Origin: Symsagittifera roscoffensis
Lineage: Eukaryota; Xenacoelomorpha; Acoela; Convolutidae
Length of the DNA: 64,000 nucleotides
Assembly: GCF_963678635.1 (NCBI RefSeq)
Contig: NC_087062.1
Span: forward strand, 12,258,670 to 12,322,669
Direction of reading: 5' to 3'
Made by a program: the position numbers and the translations under genes. This document shows, piece by piece, positions 31,901-44,090 of this stretch. The notes below the pieces were generated by a model. That model ran no database searches and was not told the DNA's origin. It worked only from the letters and a program-made list of their open reading frames with translations. Position 1 is the first letter of the stretch, and each line of letters opens with the position of its first letter.

Positions 31901-32603
31901 TCTGGTGTTGATCAGGGACTCTGGAGAGCTGCTCTCCATGGGTTTACCAGACTCATCACAGCCCATAACAATAGTGAAAGTGGGAGTTATGATGGCGATA
32001 CGATGGCTGGAAGCTCATGTGAAAGAAAACAATATACAGGAGGCACCGACGAGAGAACAGTTGCGGAAATTGGATTGTCTGAAAGATTTAGATCTTTTTG
32101 AGACAATGTGCAAAGTTCTAAACATTCCGATGGAAGTGAGGAAGATATGGGCAAGAAAACGATTGATGCCATGGTTCAGAGCTAGCATGACTGCATGGTT
32201 GTACGAGTATGCGAAAAAGCATATGTCGAGGCACGGCAGGAGGTACAGTGAATATCAGCTGGACATTGGAGCAGGAGCTTTCAAGCGAGCTCTCGTGACC
32301 CACCGGAATGCAGTGACCACCGCTGTGAAGAGAATTTCCAGGACGAGTGAACGTAGTGGAAAGGAGAAGGCAGAGATGCTGAAAGAAGATTTGGAGAGAA
32401 ACGTGACGTTGTGTCTCCACAACAGCTTCTGCAGGAACAGAGAATCTAACGTGGATCCCCTACCTTGTTGTAAACAAAGGGTGGAAGAGCAGAAGTGTTG
32501 GAGGACGGCTTCCAGCAGCGTCAGGATAGCTAACGACGTGTTACAAGATACGGAAACTGAGAGTGCAGAGTCAGTATCACAGGAGGAAGAGATGGAACAT
32601 TGA
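28986..32603 (+). CDS. ORF4: large unrecognised protein, unit 1
   Basis: 1205 codons, starting 16 bases after the ORF3 stop in a different frame. The N-terminus is basic (MESPRRRRIEASAR), followed by a Lys/Arg-rich region (~130-175) that could bind nucleic acid. The middle has a Cys cluster near residues 685-710 (CLAEVC ... HVCGGLDC). The C-terminal ~185 residues are basic with another Cys-rich group (CLHNSFCR ... CCKQRVEEQKC), suggesting a metal-bound fold. The extreme end is acidic (SQEEEMEH). No enzyme motif, signal peptide or membrane segment is seen, so it is not an envelope protein. The C-terminal part is preserved in unit 2 as a fusion to ORF2. Confidence 0.8.
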   Translation: MESPRRRRIEASARVTFLGTLPEEEWEVHHRDHESRTGCKLDRVAFMEEVWTVVQSYGTQSILKRGLNQPLMREVLDKLDECEGRLSELLIDSATDESEANSPIKMTPQDDEGEVVYLSRTRRGTMRSKMVIDKINAMKMKLGSRVMPRRVGKTKVDSEISMKTGNSAKRKRVEEVMDLGQGDYQLSGTDRILTDIAMVPPILMAGIKSTGYKSKRSDRTLTGAALEMEILSQCGESKMKDFKPSPMNHGKGSVAGQLTPVEYNRLRVSENVSIDEPTGGYMEMLEYRNSARGYVMALEDEKAMEGYLETMLQGTTLKEKAYGTLASSDIQAETIEQLVSLPWKAVVLRYFEEEMRTMPRIHALVAVPYVRTELQLRFAWCMMGLTREEYDSEERKRSKEEKVFLMTNLRDLIVQEGAALACAKRRDALCFIRFLIEQISVPALNTCVKILREGDERTKALFLLALLDMQQSKPMRVNMKEPEELEPMKKIDEIRRFSNKELRLTKESMGALPKSSEYCGPIKKKLYGYVSGIIGIAYNPFLSEDIRDCFFDYEQAVLLRFWTSRIITIKSVNNTQAELGLVLEKEVTAPSVPKSDKRVEFGLGFSDELLRTSLMTVWELMRPSWCPSPNADSILPATQGVQRELNADCNLRDLNIIYNVMITASKSNGEDKVELPGWGPEDWVKPGSCLAEVCGLEGHVCGGLDCVKTLERQHKQLTVLFGNVVMKARTETELIAGCHGGTDVNLVTALGFYSMFGSLESLLNLEQKHEVVTAISVEVFPGVLQTEQKYIGRWREAIETEMNIRHSETYCRPSGAQYLVGSTLAPMCRSRYPVHFVAVDVKSTRTIVDQAFSVPKCVRLARMSEKSYELLCKMFSAVPERTKEELESILGKKFMGYVSGNFNDFERQKQRGSTVTDYNTVDENDEVHRVMMEVEPLLEASGKRNWRSIMLTHDEFPCHCLLQTWWYPNRSNLVLIRDSGELLSMGLPDSSQPITIVKVGVMMAIRWLEAHVKENNIQEAPTREQLRKLDCLKDLDLFETMCKVLNIPMEVRKIWARKRLMPWFRASMTAWLYEYAKKHMSRHGRRYSEYQLDIGAGAFKRALVTHRNAVTTAVKRISRTSERSGKEKAEMLKEDLERNVTLCLHNSFCRNRESNVDPLPCCKQRVEEQKCWRTASSSVRIANDVLQDTETESAESVSQEEEMEH

Positions 32604-32640
32604 CGGATGACCGAAAGAAGAGATGAAATTAGAGATTAGC
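32604..32640 (+). other. Unit 1/unit 2 junction without LTR
   Basis: After the ORF4 stop about 29 bases resemble the 3' region of unit 2 (46572 on). The sequence then switches to leader sequence equivalent to 13394 on. GAAATTAG occurs at both sources near the switch, suggesting microhomology-mediated or template-switch joining. Confidence 0.65.
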
Positions 32641-34088
32641 TGAGCTTACTGACAGGATTGGGAAATTTCCCGGAAAAACGAGCGAGAAATTTTTTGAGAT
32701 TGTTTTTAGCAAATTACACAAATCCGGAGGGGTACACCCTTCACGTTTTATAAATTTTTCTGAAAAACCCTTATACCCCTACCAAAAGTTGATAGCGATT
32801 GAACTAAGTAACTTAGGACAGTTCTAGACAAAAAGGGAGGGCTGAAGGCACAAGACAACCATAATAGAGTCGAAATTAGGCAAGTGATAAGACCCTTCAC
32901 CGTTAGTGTGAATTGTCAAATAAGTGCCTTAACTTCAATCCGGAGGGGTCTAGGAAAGGACCCTATACCCTTCCCAGTTAATTCAAACAGCATAAAAGCA
33001 TCGGAGAACGTATCCGGAGGGGTATAAGCTGAAATTAAGAAAACTACGAAAAGCTTCTTTGACAGAGCTAAGGGCTCCGAATCCGGAGGGGTCTACTTTC
33101 CACAAAACCGGAGGGGTCCGAATCCGGAGGGGTCTTATAGTTGCTAATTCGGAGGGGTCCAAATCCGGAGGGTTCTACTATTAACTAATTCGGAGGGGTC
33201 CAAATCCGGAGGGGTCTACTATTAACTAATTCGGAGGGGTCCCAATCCGGAGGGGTCTATATTCTGACAGTCCGGAAGGGTCCTATTTGTGCCAATCCGG
33301 AGGGGTATTATTTTATTAAGGACTTAGGTAAACGAAAGAAAGACTAAAAAGCGAGAGGTATTAGGTTAATAATACACAGGCTAGGTATCAGTGACTGCAC
33401 TGGTAACTTGCCTTTCAAAAAGAACCAGACTAATACAAAACAGGTCCGAACTCGGATATTCGCGACACTAAGTCTAAATTAAAAAGAGCGTGACTCATTG
33501 GTGTGGATTGAAACATAATACGTTTTTGGGAAAAGTGACTGACTGCCCTGAGGATTTTAGTAGGTCTAGCTCGGGCAGTCCGAAGGCAGATAGGTAACAC
33601 AGTACTCGGTGGGTGCAATAGACGCCCACTTAAGAAAATTACTGCCTTCAAAGTTTTGTCTGTTTGGTGCAGCACCAAGCAGGGAAAGCTTTTTCTTTAA
33701 AAGACAGGTTCGACTATTGTACTGCGACCGACTAAGAGTACAAGACACATAAGTTTTTTTTATATATACATTCATATTGTGTCAATATATATTTTTTGTT
33801 TTTGATTTTAAATCAACCTAAACTGTGTTTGATTGGGTAGTGAGTACACTATCTTTTAAATTGACTGATAACATCATATTGTGCTAGTTTCCAGATCTTT
33901 GGACCGATAATCGGCTAGTGTGAATAAATTTTATACAAACTGTACTCTGACAACATACAGGGATTCGTGGTCACTATTTAATAGAATCTGGTGAAATTTA
34001 TTGTGTTGTGTCATTATTATTGTTAATAAAACTATAAGGTCTCTAGCAATTGAGTCAAGAGTAGGCATAGGAAAGTGACAAATAAAGA
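32633..34088 (+). other. Second, partial leader preceding unit 2
   Basis: It corresponds to 13394-14769 with many substitutions and small indels. There is no LTR, no PBS and no first half of the leader. It includes its own motif array and the AT-rich stretch just before the gag ATG. Confidence 0.85.
32715..33305 (+). repeat. CCGGAGGGGT motif array in leader 2
   Basis: At least fourteen copies of the AATCCGGAGGGGTC-type motif are present. Three adjacent units of about 41-43 bp (33142-33265; TTCGGAGGGGTCC, AATCCGGAGGGGTCT and a TACTATTAA spacer) form a minisatellite, against two units at the equivalent place in leader 1. Confidence 0.85.
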
Positions 34089-36737
34089 ATGAGTTTAGAC
34101 AAGTCAAGGATACCAAAACGAGGTAATAGCTCTAGGAAATTCATACCTGAAAAGCAAAGAAAAACGATGACCGATCCTTTTGTGGATTGGATCAAGCGAT
34201 CCCGGTCCGATAGAGGGGAGACGGTTTCAGGCAGAATGGTTGAAACGAGGAGTCAGAAGACCTCAGAAGAGCGAAAAGAACTGTTAGAAGTGGAGGTCAA
34301 TACGGACCATACCATGAATGACAACCAGGAAGTAAATGAACTGGAAGGGAGAGGCAGAAGGCTGGCGAGTGAATCTACCCCGGTAGAACAAGGCCATGAT
34401 TTTGCCACTTCCACCGGGACATTGGATCGAGAAGAGATGTCGGAACTGTCCGACATCTCAACTGAGGTAGCGGCAACGAGAAGATCTCCGACAGACAACA
34501 CTATGATGGCAAGCGGAACTGGGAAACAAACGACATCATCATCGTTCTCAGAAAGAATGAAGAACACCTTCGGAAACATCTTTCCATTCAGCATGGGAGG
34601 AGGAGCAGGAAACGATGGTGAGTCTCAGGAGGAAGAAGATGAAGAGGAGCAAGGGGACTCTGGATCTCAAGTAAGCCTCAATAGTTCGATCCAGGAGAGT
34701 GAAGCACACGTAGGAAGAGAGACTGGAACAATGGACAAATTTGGTGTAGTGACAACGATAAGCAAGGAGGCAAACACACCAGGCCAGTCAAAAGACTTTG
34801 CGATTAGAGCAAGTTCGGAGCCACAACCTGGTGAGAATAAAACCAGAGGGCTCGGCAACGCGTTAATTGATCCTGAAACAAATAAAGAAGAGATGTTGAA
34901 ACAGAGGGTCAAGGCCCGGATCTCGACAAGCACGAAGTTACCTGGGACCGACAGGGTTACACCACCACTAGTTACGCCACTCGTGGATAACGGGGCAGCA
35001 CTAGAGGAAGCCTTAAACAACATAGTGGACAGTTTAGGAGAACAAAACGAGCAAATGTCAACAAGGATGAGTGAACTAGAAAGAGCAGTTCACATTGAGA
35101 GGGAAAGGCTGCGGGAAGAAATAAACCGCAACAGACAAGAAGTTGACAGGAGCGAAAAACGCTTGAAAGAGAGAACGGATGAACACATGACGAGGAACTT
35201 GTCGCGAATGACAAGAGAGGCGGAACAGAGGGAGTTACGCTTAAGAGACGACATGGAGAGGTTAAGAATTCAGCAAGAGCAGTCTCTTGGGACTCTTGAC
35301 ACAAAGATAGATGCGATGATGGAGAGGCGAACTCAGGCTATCATGGATAGGTTGGACGGGCTACTAAGCAGCAAGAGTGGACCAAAAGAAGGAGAACCGA
35401 ATTCGGGAGGTCCCAGCAGGGAACCGAGGGTGAACTTCAATGAACATCAAAAGAGGAAGACGTATGCATCCACTAGAGGCAGGGGCAGTTCATCAGGCTA
35501 TGCCACAAGGGATAATGGAGCATGGGGCCCGAACAATAGAGCAAGTTCAACGGGGAACAGACAAACCTCTAACGAACGACCAACGCAAGGCACACATGCG
35601 ACTGGGAGAAGTGATTCCGGCAACAGGGGGCATGCAAGCCCGAGGAGGAGTCATGTGGGCCAAGCGGGAAGCGCTCACGGTGATTCGGACTGTAGGGATG
35701 CACCGCACACAGAGCCTTCGACGAGGTGTGAGGACACTCAAACGGGACACTCAAGGGATGCTACTGCAATGGCCACGGCATTTGAACCCCTGAACAGGTC
35801 TCTGGAGACATTCCTCACGAGGTTATCTAAAACCAATGAACGCAGTGAGAAGTCCAGAAGAGTCTTTAAGAAGCCAAGATGCTACAAAGACGAATCTGAT
35901 GGCTGTATTGATACCTGGATAGAGGTAATGAAGCTGCATTTCGAGGAAGAGGACTTGTCTGAGAGACAGGAATGCAGCGCGCTCACCAGCAACTTAGAAG
36001 GGACAGCCCTGAACTGTGTCATGGCCAAGAAACAGTATCAACGTGACACTGCAGAGAAAATCTTCGAAATCTTGTTAAACCGTTTCGGATCAGGGGTGCA
36101 GGGGCACCAGGCGATGATGCGCTTCGAGAAACGGAGGCAACGAGAGGATGAAACCATAGACAAGTTTCTCGATGATTTGGAAATGCTGAGAAGACGCAGC
36201 CAACCGGATGAGTCAAACCGAAGGATGAACCTGGCCGTAGCCTCAAAATTCATCGATGGTGTGAAAAATGATGAACTTCGTACGATGCTAGCAACGCATT
36301 ACACACCACTATCAACTAACGCGCCAACACCGGAGGAGTTGAGGCTCAAATCAAAAGAGTATCTTTTGTTGAAACCTCCTTCGAGATCTGGATATTACAA
36401 GAACAATTATGGCAATTTTAACAACGGACCAGCAAACCAAGGGAACAATTGGTACAAACCGAGGGATGATATGGACAAGAGACGTTCTTGTGCTAATTGC
36501 AGTTCAACAGACCATCATGTGTCAGCATGCCCAGCTTACAAACAAGGCATGAAAGCAATAGGCTTTAGCCTCGAGGACGAAGATGCGTCAGAGTTGGATC
36601 ATGAGGATTTCAAGAGAGGGGTAATTGCGAAATTCGGCCCGAGGTGTTTCTTTTGTAACTTGGAAGGTCATTTTAAATCAGATTGTCCGCAATTCTGGGA
36701 TGCAGTGGCAGACATCAAGCATCCAAGACATGAATAA
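34089..36737 (+). pseudogene. Gag of unit 2
   Basis: 882 codons from ATG 34089. The N-terminal ~310 residues are acidic/Ser-rich with an EEEDEEEQGDSGS tract. Residues ~314-426 form a long coiled coil, unusual for Ty3/gypsy Gag. An Arg/Gly/Ser-rich linker follows, then a retrotransposon Gag core (~590-760) with the W.E.M.LHF and Q.......L.G.A pattern. Two zinc knuckles lie at ~800 and ~852. TAA at 36735-36737 replaces the GAA of unit 1, cutting Gag from protease. Because unit 1 has sense codons here, I read it as a mutation, not a programmed stop. Apart from that codon the Gag appears complete. Confidence 0.88.
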
Positions 36738-36740
36738 GCT

Positions 36741-38966
36741 TTGTCAGGAGTGAAAGCCAGCAAGGCTCGACTTTTGAGTGAAACGGAGGCACGCAGAAAG
36801 GATAAACCTCAAGAGCTGGTGGCAAAGAAGATGCAAGCGGTAACAGAGGAAGCACGTGAACCAGAACCAGCAACTGCGGCCGATGACTTCAAAATCGATT
36901 ATAGGGCAGCTGCGAGGGATGCTATAAATAGAGTACAACAGGAACTAGTGACGAAAGAGATTGAACAAAAGGTGAAACTCGAGCTGGAGAATGAAAAATT
37001 ACAGGAGCAACTGAACGCCTTCGAAGCAACGGAAGTTGAAGAGGCAAAAGCACCAAGCAGCTTGAGCATGAAACTTAATGTTATCTCTGGTCAGAGGTTC
37101 GGTATGGCACCGCAAGGAAGTAAAATACAGTCGATAATCTCGGTGGCAGGGCATCAGGTAATCAGAAATCTGAGTGAACCGTCTGAGTTCACTTTGATGC
37201 ATTTGGACACATATGCAGACTATCTGAGGCAGATGGAGCCACGCACCGAGTCGAGGGCTGTGAGGGCACTACTAACGACGGGTGGCCCTCGCATGAAGAA
37301 ACTTCATGGACGCTACCTAGAAGTCTATGGGCCGTATCAAGTGATGCTGAACGTGGATGGGATCAGCATCTACACCAGGACTTATGTAACAACAGATGAT
37401 GACCAAATAGGGCAGATCTATTTGGGAGAAGAGGAACTCAAGGTCCGCAGGATAGGCCATGACGCCATGATGGAACAAGACGCAGTACACATTGGATATG
37501 AAGCAGATGTGACAGCACATCTGCTCGACACCAACGGAACAAAAATCGGAGTCACAGGGCTTCTGGACACAGGAGCGGTAGTGAGTGTGATGCCGATAAA
37601 AACTTGGGAAAGAATGGGCTTCACGCGGGAAGATCTAATTCCAACGAATCTCCGACTGGCTGCAGCCAATCGAGGAGCTATCTACGTAGCCGGAAGAACA
37701 CCAAAAACGGTCCTCCACATGGGAGGACGGGATCTTTGGATGAGCTTCCTGGTGGTAGAGAATCTGGACGATGCCGACCAATTCATCTTGGGCAGAGATT
37801 TTGTCAGGAATTTTGACGTGATGATTGATTTGAACAACGGTCTGATACGGATTAGAAACCCGGACCGAAAGTATGTTAAGAGACCAATTAATAGGATAAT
37901 AACAGACGAAAATAAGGTACCAGTTTTTTTGGATAGAAAAGTAAGATTAAAACCAGGACAAGCTGTAGTAGCAATTTTTAGAATGAGAAATTTAAATTCG
38001 TTGAGTGATAGTAAACAGGTTTGCTTAGTACCGAATCCAAATAGTCAGAGTTCGTTGATTTTAGGCCGGAGCTTCTCGGTAACGCGAAACGGACTGTGTG
38101 TCAGTGTGTTGTTGAACACACTGGACACCACGGTTTCAATCCAGCGTGGAAAGAAACTTGGCTACGCCTTGCCGATGAGGACCGACTATGAGGAGACAGA
38201 AAACTCGAAGAAATATAGTGTGAATGACTGTCCTTATCATGCAAATAAAGATAAAATCTTAAAGAGAATTAATGAATTAAAATCTATTCATAAATTGTTT
38301 TCAATGAAATCCGAAACGGACGACGGCTTATCAAGCTGCTCGAATTTTCCGGAACGCCCCTCGTCATATGAACTAGATTCTGACAAACCGGTTTTGCCAG
38401 AAATAGAACATTTAAAAGGAAAAATAGGTGAGGGAGATTTTGAAAAATTGCGGGACCTCCTAAATCGGAACGCCGAGATATTTTCAAAACATAAGGCGGA
38501 CATCGGTTGCTGTAATTTCGTCGAACACGAAATCGAACTAGAAGAGGGCGCCGTTCCCCATAGGGAAGGCGCAAGGCGAATGACGTCACATAAATCGGAA
38601 GCGTGCCGAGCGGAAATAGAAATGTTGCTTGAATACGACATGATAGAACCCTCGAAATTGCCATGGGCTTGCGGAGTAGTAATGGCGAAAAAGAGAGGGG
38701 GGCAGCTTAGATTTTGTTGCGACTTTCGTTACTTGAACGCGGTAACGATAAAACATGCGTACCCGATACCGCGAATAGACGAGAGCCTATCTAAACTTGG
38801 TGATGCCAAGTTCTTCACCACATTAGACTTAGGTTCTGCCTTCTGGCAGGTTCCCTTGCGGAAAAGGATAGGGAGAAAACCGGTTTCGCGTGCGAATTGG
38901 GGTTGTACCAGTGGAAGAGGATGCCCTTCGGCTTGTGCAATGCAACAGCAACTTTTCAAAAGCTGA
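36741..38966 (+). pseudogene. Protease and N-terminal RT of unit 2
   Basis: The same frame as Gag resumes after the TAA (TTG start is not real). A Lys/Glu-rich stretch leads to the protease (LLDTGAVVSVMP near 37563; FILGRDFVRNFDV near 37785) and RT fingers plus motif A (FFTTLDLGSAFWQVPL, ~38810-38860). One base is missing relative to unit 1 at about 38861-38866 (GCGGAAAAGG against GCGAAAGAAGG), so the last ~35 codons are out-of-frame nonsense up to 38966. The true coding frame continues at 38897. Confidence 0.9.
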
Positions 38967-41900
38967 TGGCTCAGGCTTTGACAGGAGTGACCAAAAAGTA
39001 CGGGAATCTCTTGATGTGCTACGTGGATGATGTAGTCATAGCGACACCGACCCTGGAGGATCACATTGATCGGCTCGAGGAGGTCTTCGGATGTATGAAA
39101 AGAGCAGGCTTGAAATGCAAACCATCGAAATGTGAAATCCTTAGGGATTCGATCAAGTACCTGGGAAGAATGGTGGACAGGCATGGTGTGAGGCCAGATC
39201 CAGAAGCAGTAGAGGCTGTGCTGACATGGAAGGCTTCGAGGACGGACACACAGCTAATGAGCTTCCTGGGGTTTGCCAATTATTACCGTGAATTCATTAA
39301 AGGATATGCGGACAAGGTGTACCCAATGCAGAAGCTGATGCGCAACAAAGGGAAAAAGTTCGAATGGAACGATGAGGCACAGGTTGCTTTCGAGAACATA
39401 AAGCGGGAACTGTGCGAAGCGCCAGTGCTGGGCATGCCTATAGAAAAGGGCATGTATGTTCTCGACACAGACGCATCGGTGGTGGCAATCTCAGGAATCT
39501 TGCATCAAGAGCAAGAATGGAACGGAAGAACAGTTCTCCGTCCCATTGCATACGGCAGCAAAGTCTTGAGTGACACAGAGATGAAATATGGCGCACCAAA
39601 AGCAGAAATGTTTGCAGTAGTCACCTTTGTGGAGAAGTACCGTGCATACTTGGGGAGCGCTCCCTTCAAGTTACGCGTGGACAACAGAGCGTTATCCTGG
39701 TTGAAGACCTACTCGATGGATCAGAGTTATATTGGCAGATGGATAGTAAGACTGGATGGCTACCATATGATAATCGAACATAGGATGCGTGATAAACACC
39801 AGAATACTGACAGCCTCAGCAAGAAAACTGAGTTCTATGAAAGATTGGAGCAGAAGCAGGCCAAACAGGCGGAAATAAAAGAGGGATTCTCGTTTCTGGA
39901 CAAAGAAACTTATGAAGCGCTTCCCTTAACGAGATGGTTGGATAAGTCTGGACATCCAATTCCAGGGCACCCTGAGTTACCTGTAGAGAGAGCAGCCGAG
40001 ATAAAGATCCTGTCAAAGGAGGACCCGGTCCCCTTGGATCTGTTGCTGCGCTCGAACCTGGTCCAGCAAGAACTCTCTCGCATGAATATAAACAGCCTCT
40101 CATTATTGGATAAAACGGTGCAAGTCACACCCCAAGTAATGCGGATGCTGGGTGGATTGTTAGAAAGGGAAGTGACCAGAGATAACCCCGAGTGGACAGC
40201 AGCAGTGGCATCGCTAACAGTCAGTGAGAAGGTCAAGATCATGCCGTCCAGACGACAACACGAAGAGAACGAAAGGGATTGTAGGACAATAGTTCAGCAA
40301 CTAGTATCCTCAATACCCCAGGAGATTTTAACAAGTACTTCTTACGGACAGAAAGAACAGGGGAGCAGCAAGCGAAAGAAAACCGTCACCTTTGTAGACC
40401 GGGATGAAGAGGGTGATATTGTAGAACAAAATCTGCTGAAGGACTATTTGTCCGGGGAGAAGGATGATGAGAAGAACCAGCGATCACAAGATCAACACCC
40501 GGGACAAGGAAATTTGTCCGGGGAGTCCGAGATAGACGAGAAAATTCCTGATGAGAAACAGGACCTAGAGAACAAGGTTTTGTCCGGGGTGTTCAGATGG
40601 ATGCGAAGGAAATACAGACATGATCTGGAGGAGCGTGCAGTCTCCAGCACAACACCTTCGACGGATGATGATTCCCGAAACTCAGGAATGGATACCTATT
40701 CCGACAGGAATTCGACCTCGGGATCAGAACTGTCAGAACTAGCGATACACACGCTACTAGTGGAAACTCGGGCAAGGGACCTGGACAGAGAAGTGTACCA
40801 GGATCCTGACAGTGATCGCTACCTAATACCAAGCGAAAGAGTCTTTGACAACGCAGCGGATGACTTAGAAACAATAGCAGTATCAAAGCGGTCGATAAGC
40901 CTGTTGCCGCAGAAAGAGGTAGTCAGGACTGATCTTCAGCCGTTTGAACAAGAAACACAACCGTTGGCGAAGATTTGGTGCGTTAAGATGGAAGAAGACA
41001 CACTTCAGCCCAACGAGCTGAATAGTCAGATGAGGGTCATGAAGACGTACTTGAAGGCGAGATACAGACTCTCGGACCTTCTAAGGGCGCAGAGAAATGA
41101 TCGCATGACAAGCAACCTAAAAAGGTGGATAGAAAACGGTGCACCTGACAAAGGTGACCTAGAAGAAGACAGCTATAGGATCCTGAGACAATACTTCATG
41201 CAGAAGGAGGCGAGATTATATCTGAACAAGGACGGGATCGTGGCTTGCAGGAGAAGAGAAGAAGACAAGGTTTTATACAAATATAACGCGATAGTGTTGC
41301 CGCAACTCTATCAGACAGAACTATTGTTCAAGTCGCATGATCAGATGGGCCATCAAGGGATCGACAAAGTGTATCAGAGGATCCTGAAGCGCTTTGAGTG
41401 GCCTGGAATGAAAAAGGCATGTGAGAAATGGGTAACAGCGTGCCTGTCATGCCAACAGGTCAAGGATCCAAGGAAATTACGATTTCCTTTACAATCGATT
41501 GAGTCGTCTGAATTCAACGAGGTGGTGCAGATAGATCACCAGAAGATATGCATGACAGATAGCGGTTACAACCAAGTCTTGGTCATGATAGATCACTTCA
41601 CGAAGTATGCAGAGGCCGTGCCCTGCATAATTGCCTCGGCGGAAAAGACATGCGACCACCTGATCAACACGTGGATAGCAAGACATGGTTGTCCGATGAC
41701 GTTTCAATCGGATAATGGAACAGCTTTCGTAGGAGAGCTTACAAAAGAGCTTATGAGACGCTCACAGGTCGCTCAGGCTCACTCCACGACATACCACCCT
41801 CAAACGAATGGCCTAGTGGAAAGACAGAATAGGACGTTAGTGTCGATGCTGAGGGTATATTGTTCCAGGTACATGACCGATTGGGACAGATACCTTCCAC

Positions 41901-43690
41901 AGGTGATGGGAGCTTATAATAGCACGCAACACTCCACCACTGGGGTCAGTCCACACATGATGCTGACGGGGCACGAGAAGTCTTTACCCTTGAAATTCTT
42001 CTACCCAGAGTATGAGGGGAAGAAAACATCTCCACAGGTTTACGTAAGGGATGTGATCAGACGTCAACAGGAGTTGAACGATCTGTGCAGACGAAATACT
42101 CAGCAAGCACAGGCAAGGCAAAGGAAAAGATTCGACAAGAAAGCAGCTGGCGCAAAAGCTTACTCGGTGGGAGACTACGTATGGGTATTTCAGAACGTTA
42201 TACCACCGAAAGGGACAAAGAAGCTTCTAAAGAAATGGAGGGGACCCTTCATGATTACAGAGGTGCACCAAGAGGGACGCTTTTATAGACTGAGTACTGG
42301 CCGAGCCGCCCGCTACGAAAACATCAAGCCACACAATCCATCGACAGAAGACTGGTGTATACCTGCAGACATGGAAGAAGGGGATTATCTAATGATGGAT
42401 CCTGCTTGTGAGGTCAATGAAAAAGGCACCAGGGAGAAGAACGATGGAAACGAAGTCGTAGAGGAAGGCACGGATACACCATTGGACCTGGATCCCAACG
42501 AACAGATCGAAGCGGACGATGAAACCTTGCCCTACGCAGAGGAAGATTGGCAGGATTCCGAACAGACAGAGGTTCCCAAGAACATGGAACCAGATCTTCC
42601 GTTCACGATGCAGACTCGTCAGAAAGACGGGACGAGACCAAGAAAGAAATACAATCCTTACGGTGACGACTTTGTAGTGGATAGGATAGATCTAAAGAAA
42701 ATAGTGGAGGAAGTAGTGGGTTTAGAGGAAATAACCGTGTCACAAGACATTGACATAGTCGATGATCACAACGATGAGTGGGTTGACGACTGGTCGAAAC
42801 CCGAGGTGGAGTTCGACGATGAGCAACAGCAGTCAAATGAACAAGACCTGACGAACCTGCGTGTCTTAGAGTGGCTGAACGAAATGACATCAGACCCTAA
42901 AAAGACCAGCGTTACGATTCAAGACGTAGATCGTGAAAGCGCGAAATACATTAAGACCGAACGAGATGATCCTTCCTGGGCTGCCCAGGAAGGACAACTT
43001 CTCATTCCAGCTTCTAACCTTGACTTGATATCCGGTATGCGATCGACGGGGACGCCGATGGATATTTTTGTCCGGGGAGTGGGGGTAGGACTTACCCACA
43101 CTGAAAACCTGATAATAAAAAAATTGAGAATAGCAAGAGAAACAGGAGAGTTAGAAGCAGAAACAGGCGAAGAACCTAAGAAACCTGACATAGGCAGGGT
43201 GGTTGAGTCATATTTTAACTTACCAAATGAATATTCTAGTAACATAATACTAACAGACAGTGATTTCATACTCACAAACAGAACATGTGCGGTAGCAATC
43301 ACCGCAGACATGAGTTTTAGGACGGCGCTAGCGGCAGATTTTAAGAGGGAATATAAAAACGTGGAATTCCTTTGGAAGCAAAGACCAGGGATAGGGGGCG
43401 TAGCAGCCTTACCTCCGGCGGTGTCGCAGATACCGGGAAAGTACTTGTGCTTCTTGGTAACGAGGGCGACGGAGAAGCAGCACGTGGACCCAGAAAACCT
43501 AGTCTTGTCTTTGACGAGGCTGAGGGACTTCCTTGTGGAAATGGACGTGAAGGAGCTCTCGCTTCCAGTGTACGATCCAAATAGAGGAAGACTGCATCCT
43601 CGGGAATTGTACGCGCTTGTACACGTGATATTCTCTGATACGAACATACAAGTATATCTACATAAGAAATATTATTTAAGTATAGGCTGA
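38897..43690 (+). pseudogene. RT, RNase H, integrase and macrodomain of unit 2
   Basis: 1597 open codons; the first codon is TTG and simply continues pol after the -1 shift. RT motif B (MPFGLCNATATFQ) and catalytic YVDD (residues 42-45) are intact. RNase H (LDTDASVVAISGIL ... AEMFAV ... LRVDNRAL) spans ~39440-39830. A ~450-residue linker with the LSGE motif follows. Integrase has HHCC, the DDE residues (VQIDHQ, SDNGTAF, LVERQNR) and KKWRGPFMITEV. An acidic tail leads into the macrodomain (~43230-43690). Everything needed for copying and integration after the frameshift looks intact. Copies derived in trans or by recombination could use these parts, but this copy as read is broken by the upstream TAA and shift. 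Confidence 0.93.
43230..43690 (+). other. TARG1/OARD1-like macrodomain at the Gag-Pol C-terminus, unit 2
   Basis: About 145 residues follow the macrodomain strand/helix order of TARG1-type ADP-ribose hydrolases: CAVAITADMSFRTALAADFK, then GGVAALP, GKYLCFLVTRATEKQHVDP, a LTRLRDFLVEMDVKELSLPV helix-strand, and VIFSDTNIQVYLHKKYY at the end. The spacing matches closely. Known family members bind or cleave ADP-ribose on proteins or nucleic acids. The usual Gly-rich catalytic loop after the SLP strand is replaced by YDPNRGRL, so binding without catalysis, or a changed substrate, is possible. The fold assignment is by eye. Confidence 0.7.
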
Positions 43691-44090
43691 GTGATGTGCG
43701 AAAGAGTGTTAGGCCAAAGACCAAGTTGCATGTAATATGTGATATGTGTGTTATGTTATGTTATGTTATGTGTTAGGTTATTAAGATCATGGGTAAGTAA
43801 GCGTTAGTGACCATGAACAACTAAATGACGATCTTGGGAATAGATCCAAAGTTTGGACTGTCCAATCTTAGGTCGAATTCCAAAATTTTAGAAACCAATT
43901 GATTTTAATAAATTTTAGTATAAATATCTTTTTATCTGAACTGTTTTAAGCAGATTTTAACGATATATGTTAAGGTGAAACTGACAGGTGTGACAGTCGT
44001 GATTCCTTTTCTAGATCCTGATTGATCATTTAATTGCTCATTTGAGTCAAAACTTGAAATCGAAATCAAATCAAACTTGGAAAGAACAGT
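43691..44090 (+). promoter_or_regulatory. Gag-Pol/ORF2 spacer of unit 2
   Basis: Homologous to 23273-23662. It has four TTATG units (43751-43770) and the conserved acceptor-like CCTTTTCTAG ending at 44014. No ORF. Confidence 0.45.

Noticed and set aside
28986-32603. ORF4 as an envelope glycoprotein
   Set aside because: No signal peptide, furin-like site followed by a fusion peptide, or C-terminal membrane segment can be seen; the ends are basic and acidic.
32633-34088. Region between units as an internal LTR
   Set aside because: It lacks TGTGAC/GTTACA ends and both LTR hairpins, and it matches the second half of the leader rather than any LTR.
36730-36745. Gag/protease TAA as a programmed readthrough stop
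   Set aside because: Unit 1 has GAA at the same codon and runs straight through, so the stop is not a conserved feature.
38909-39850. The 942-bp segment missing from unit 1 as a spliced intron
   Set aside because: It encodes essential RT and RNase H. None of the possible junction placements within the CAG ambiguity gives GT...AG ends, so a deletion by microhomology is simpler.
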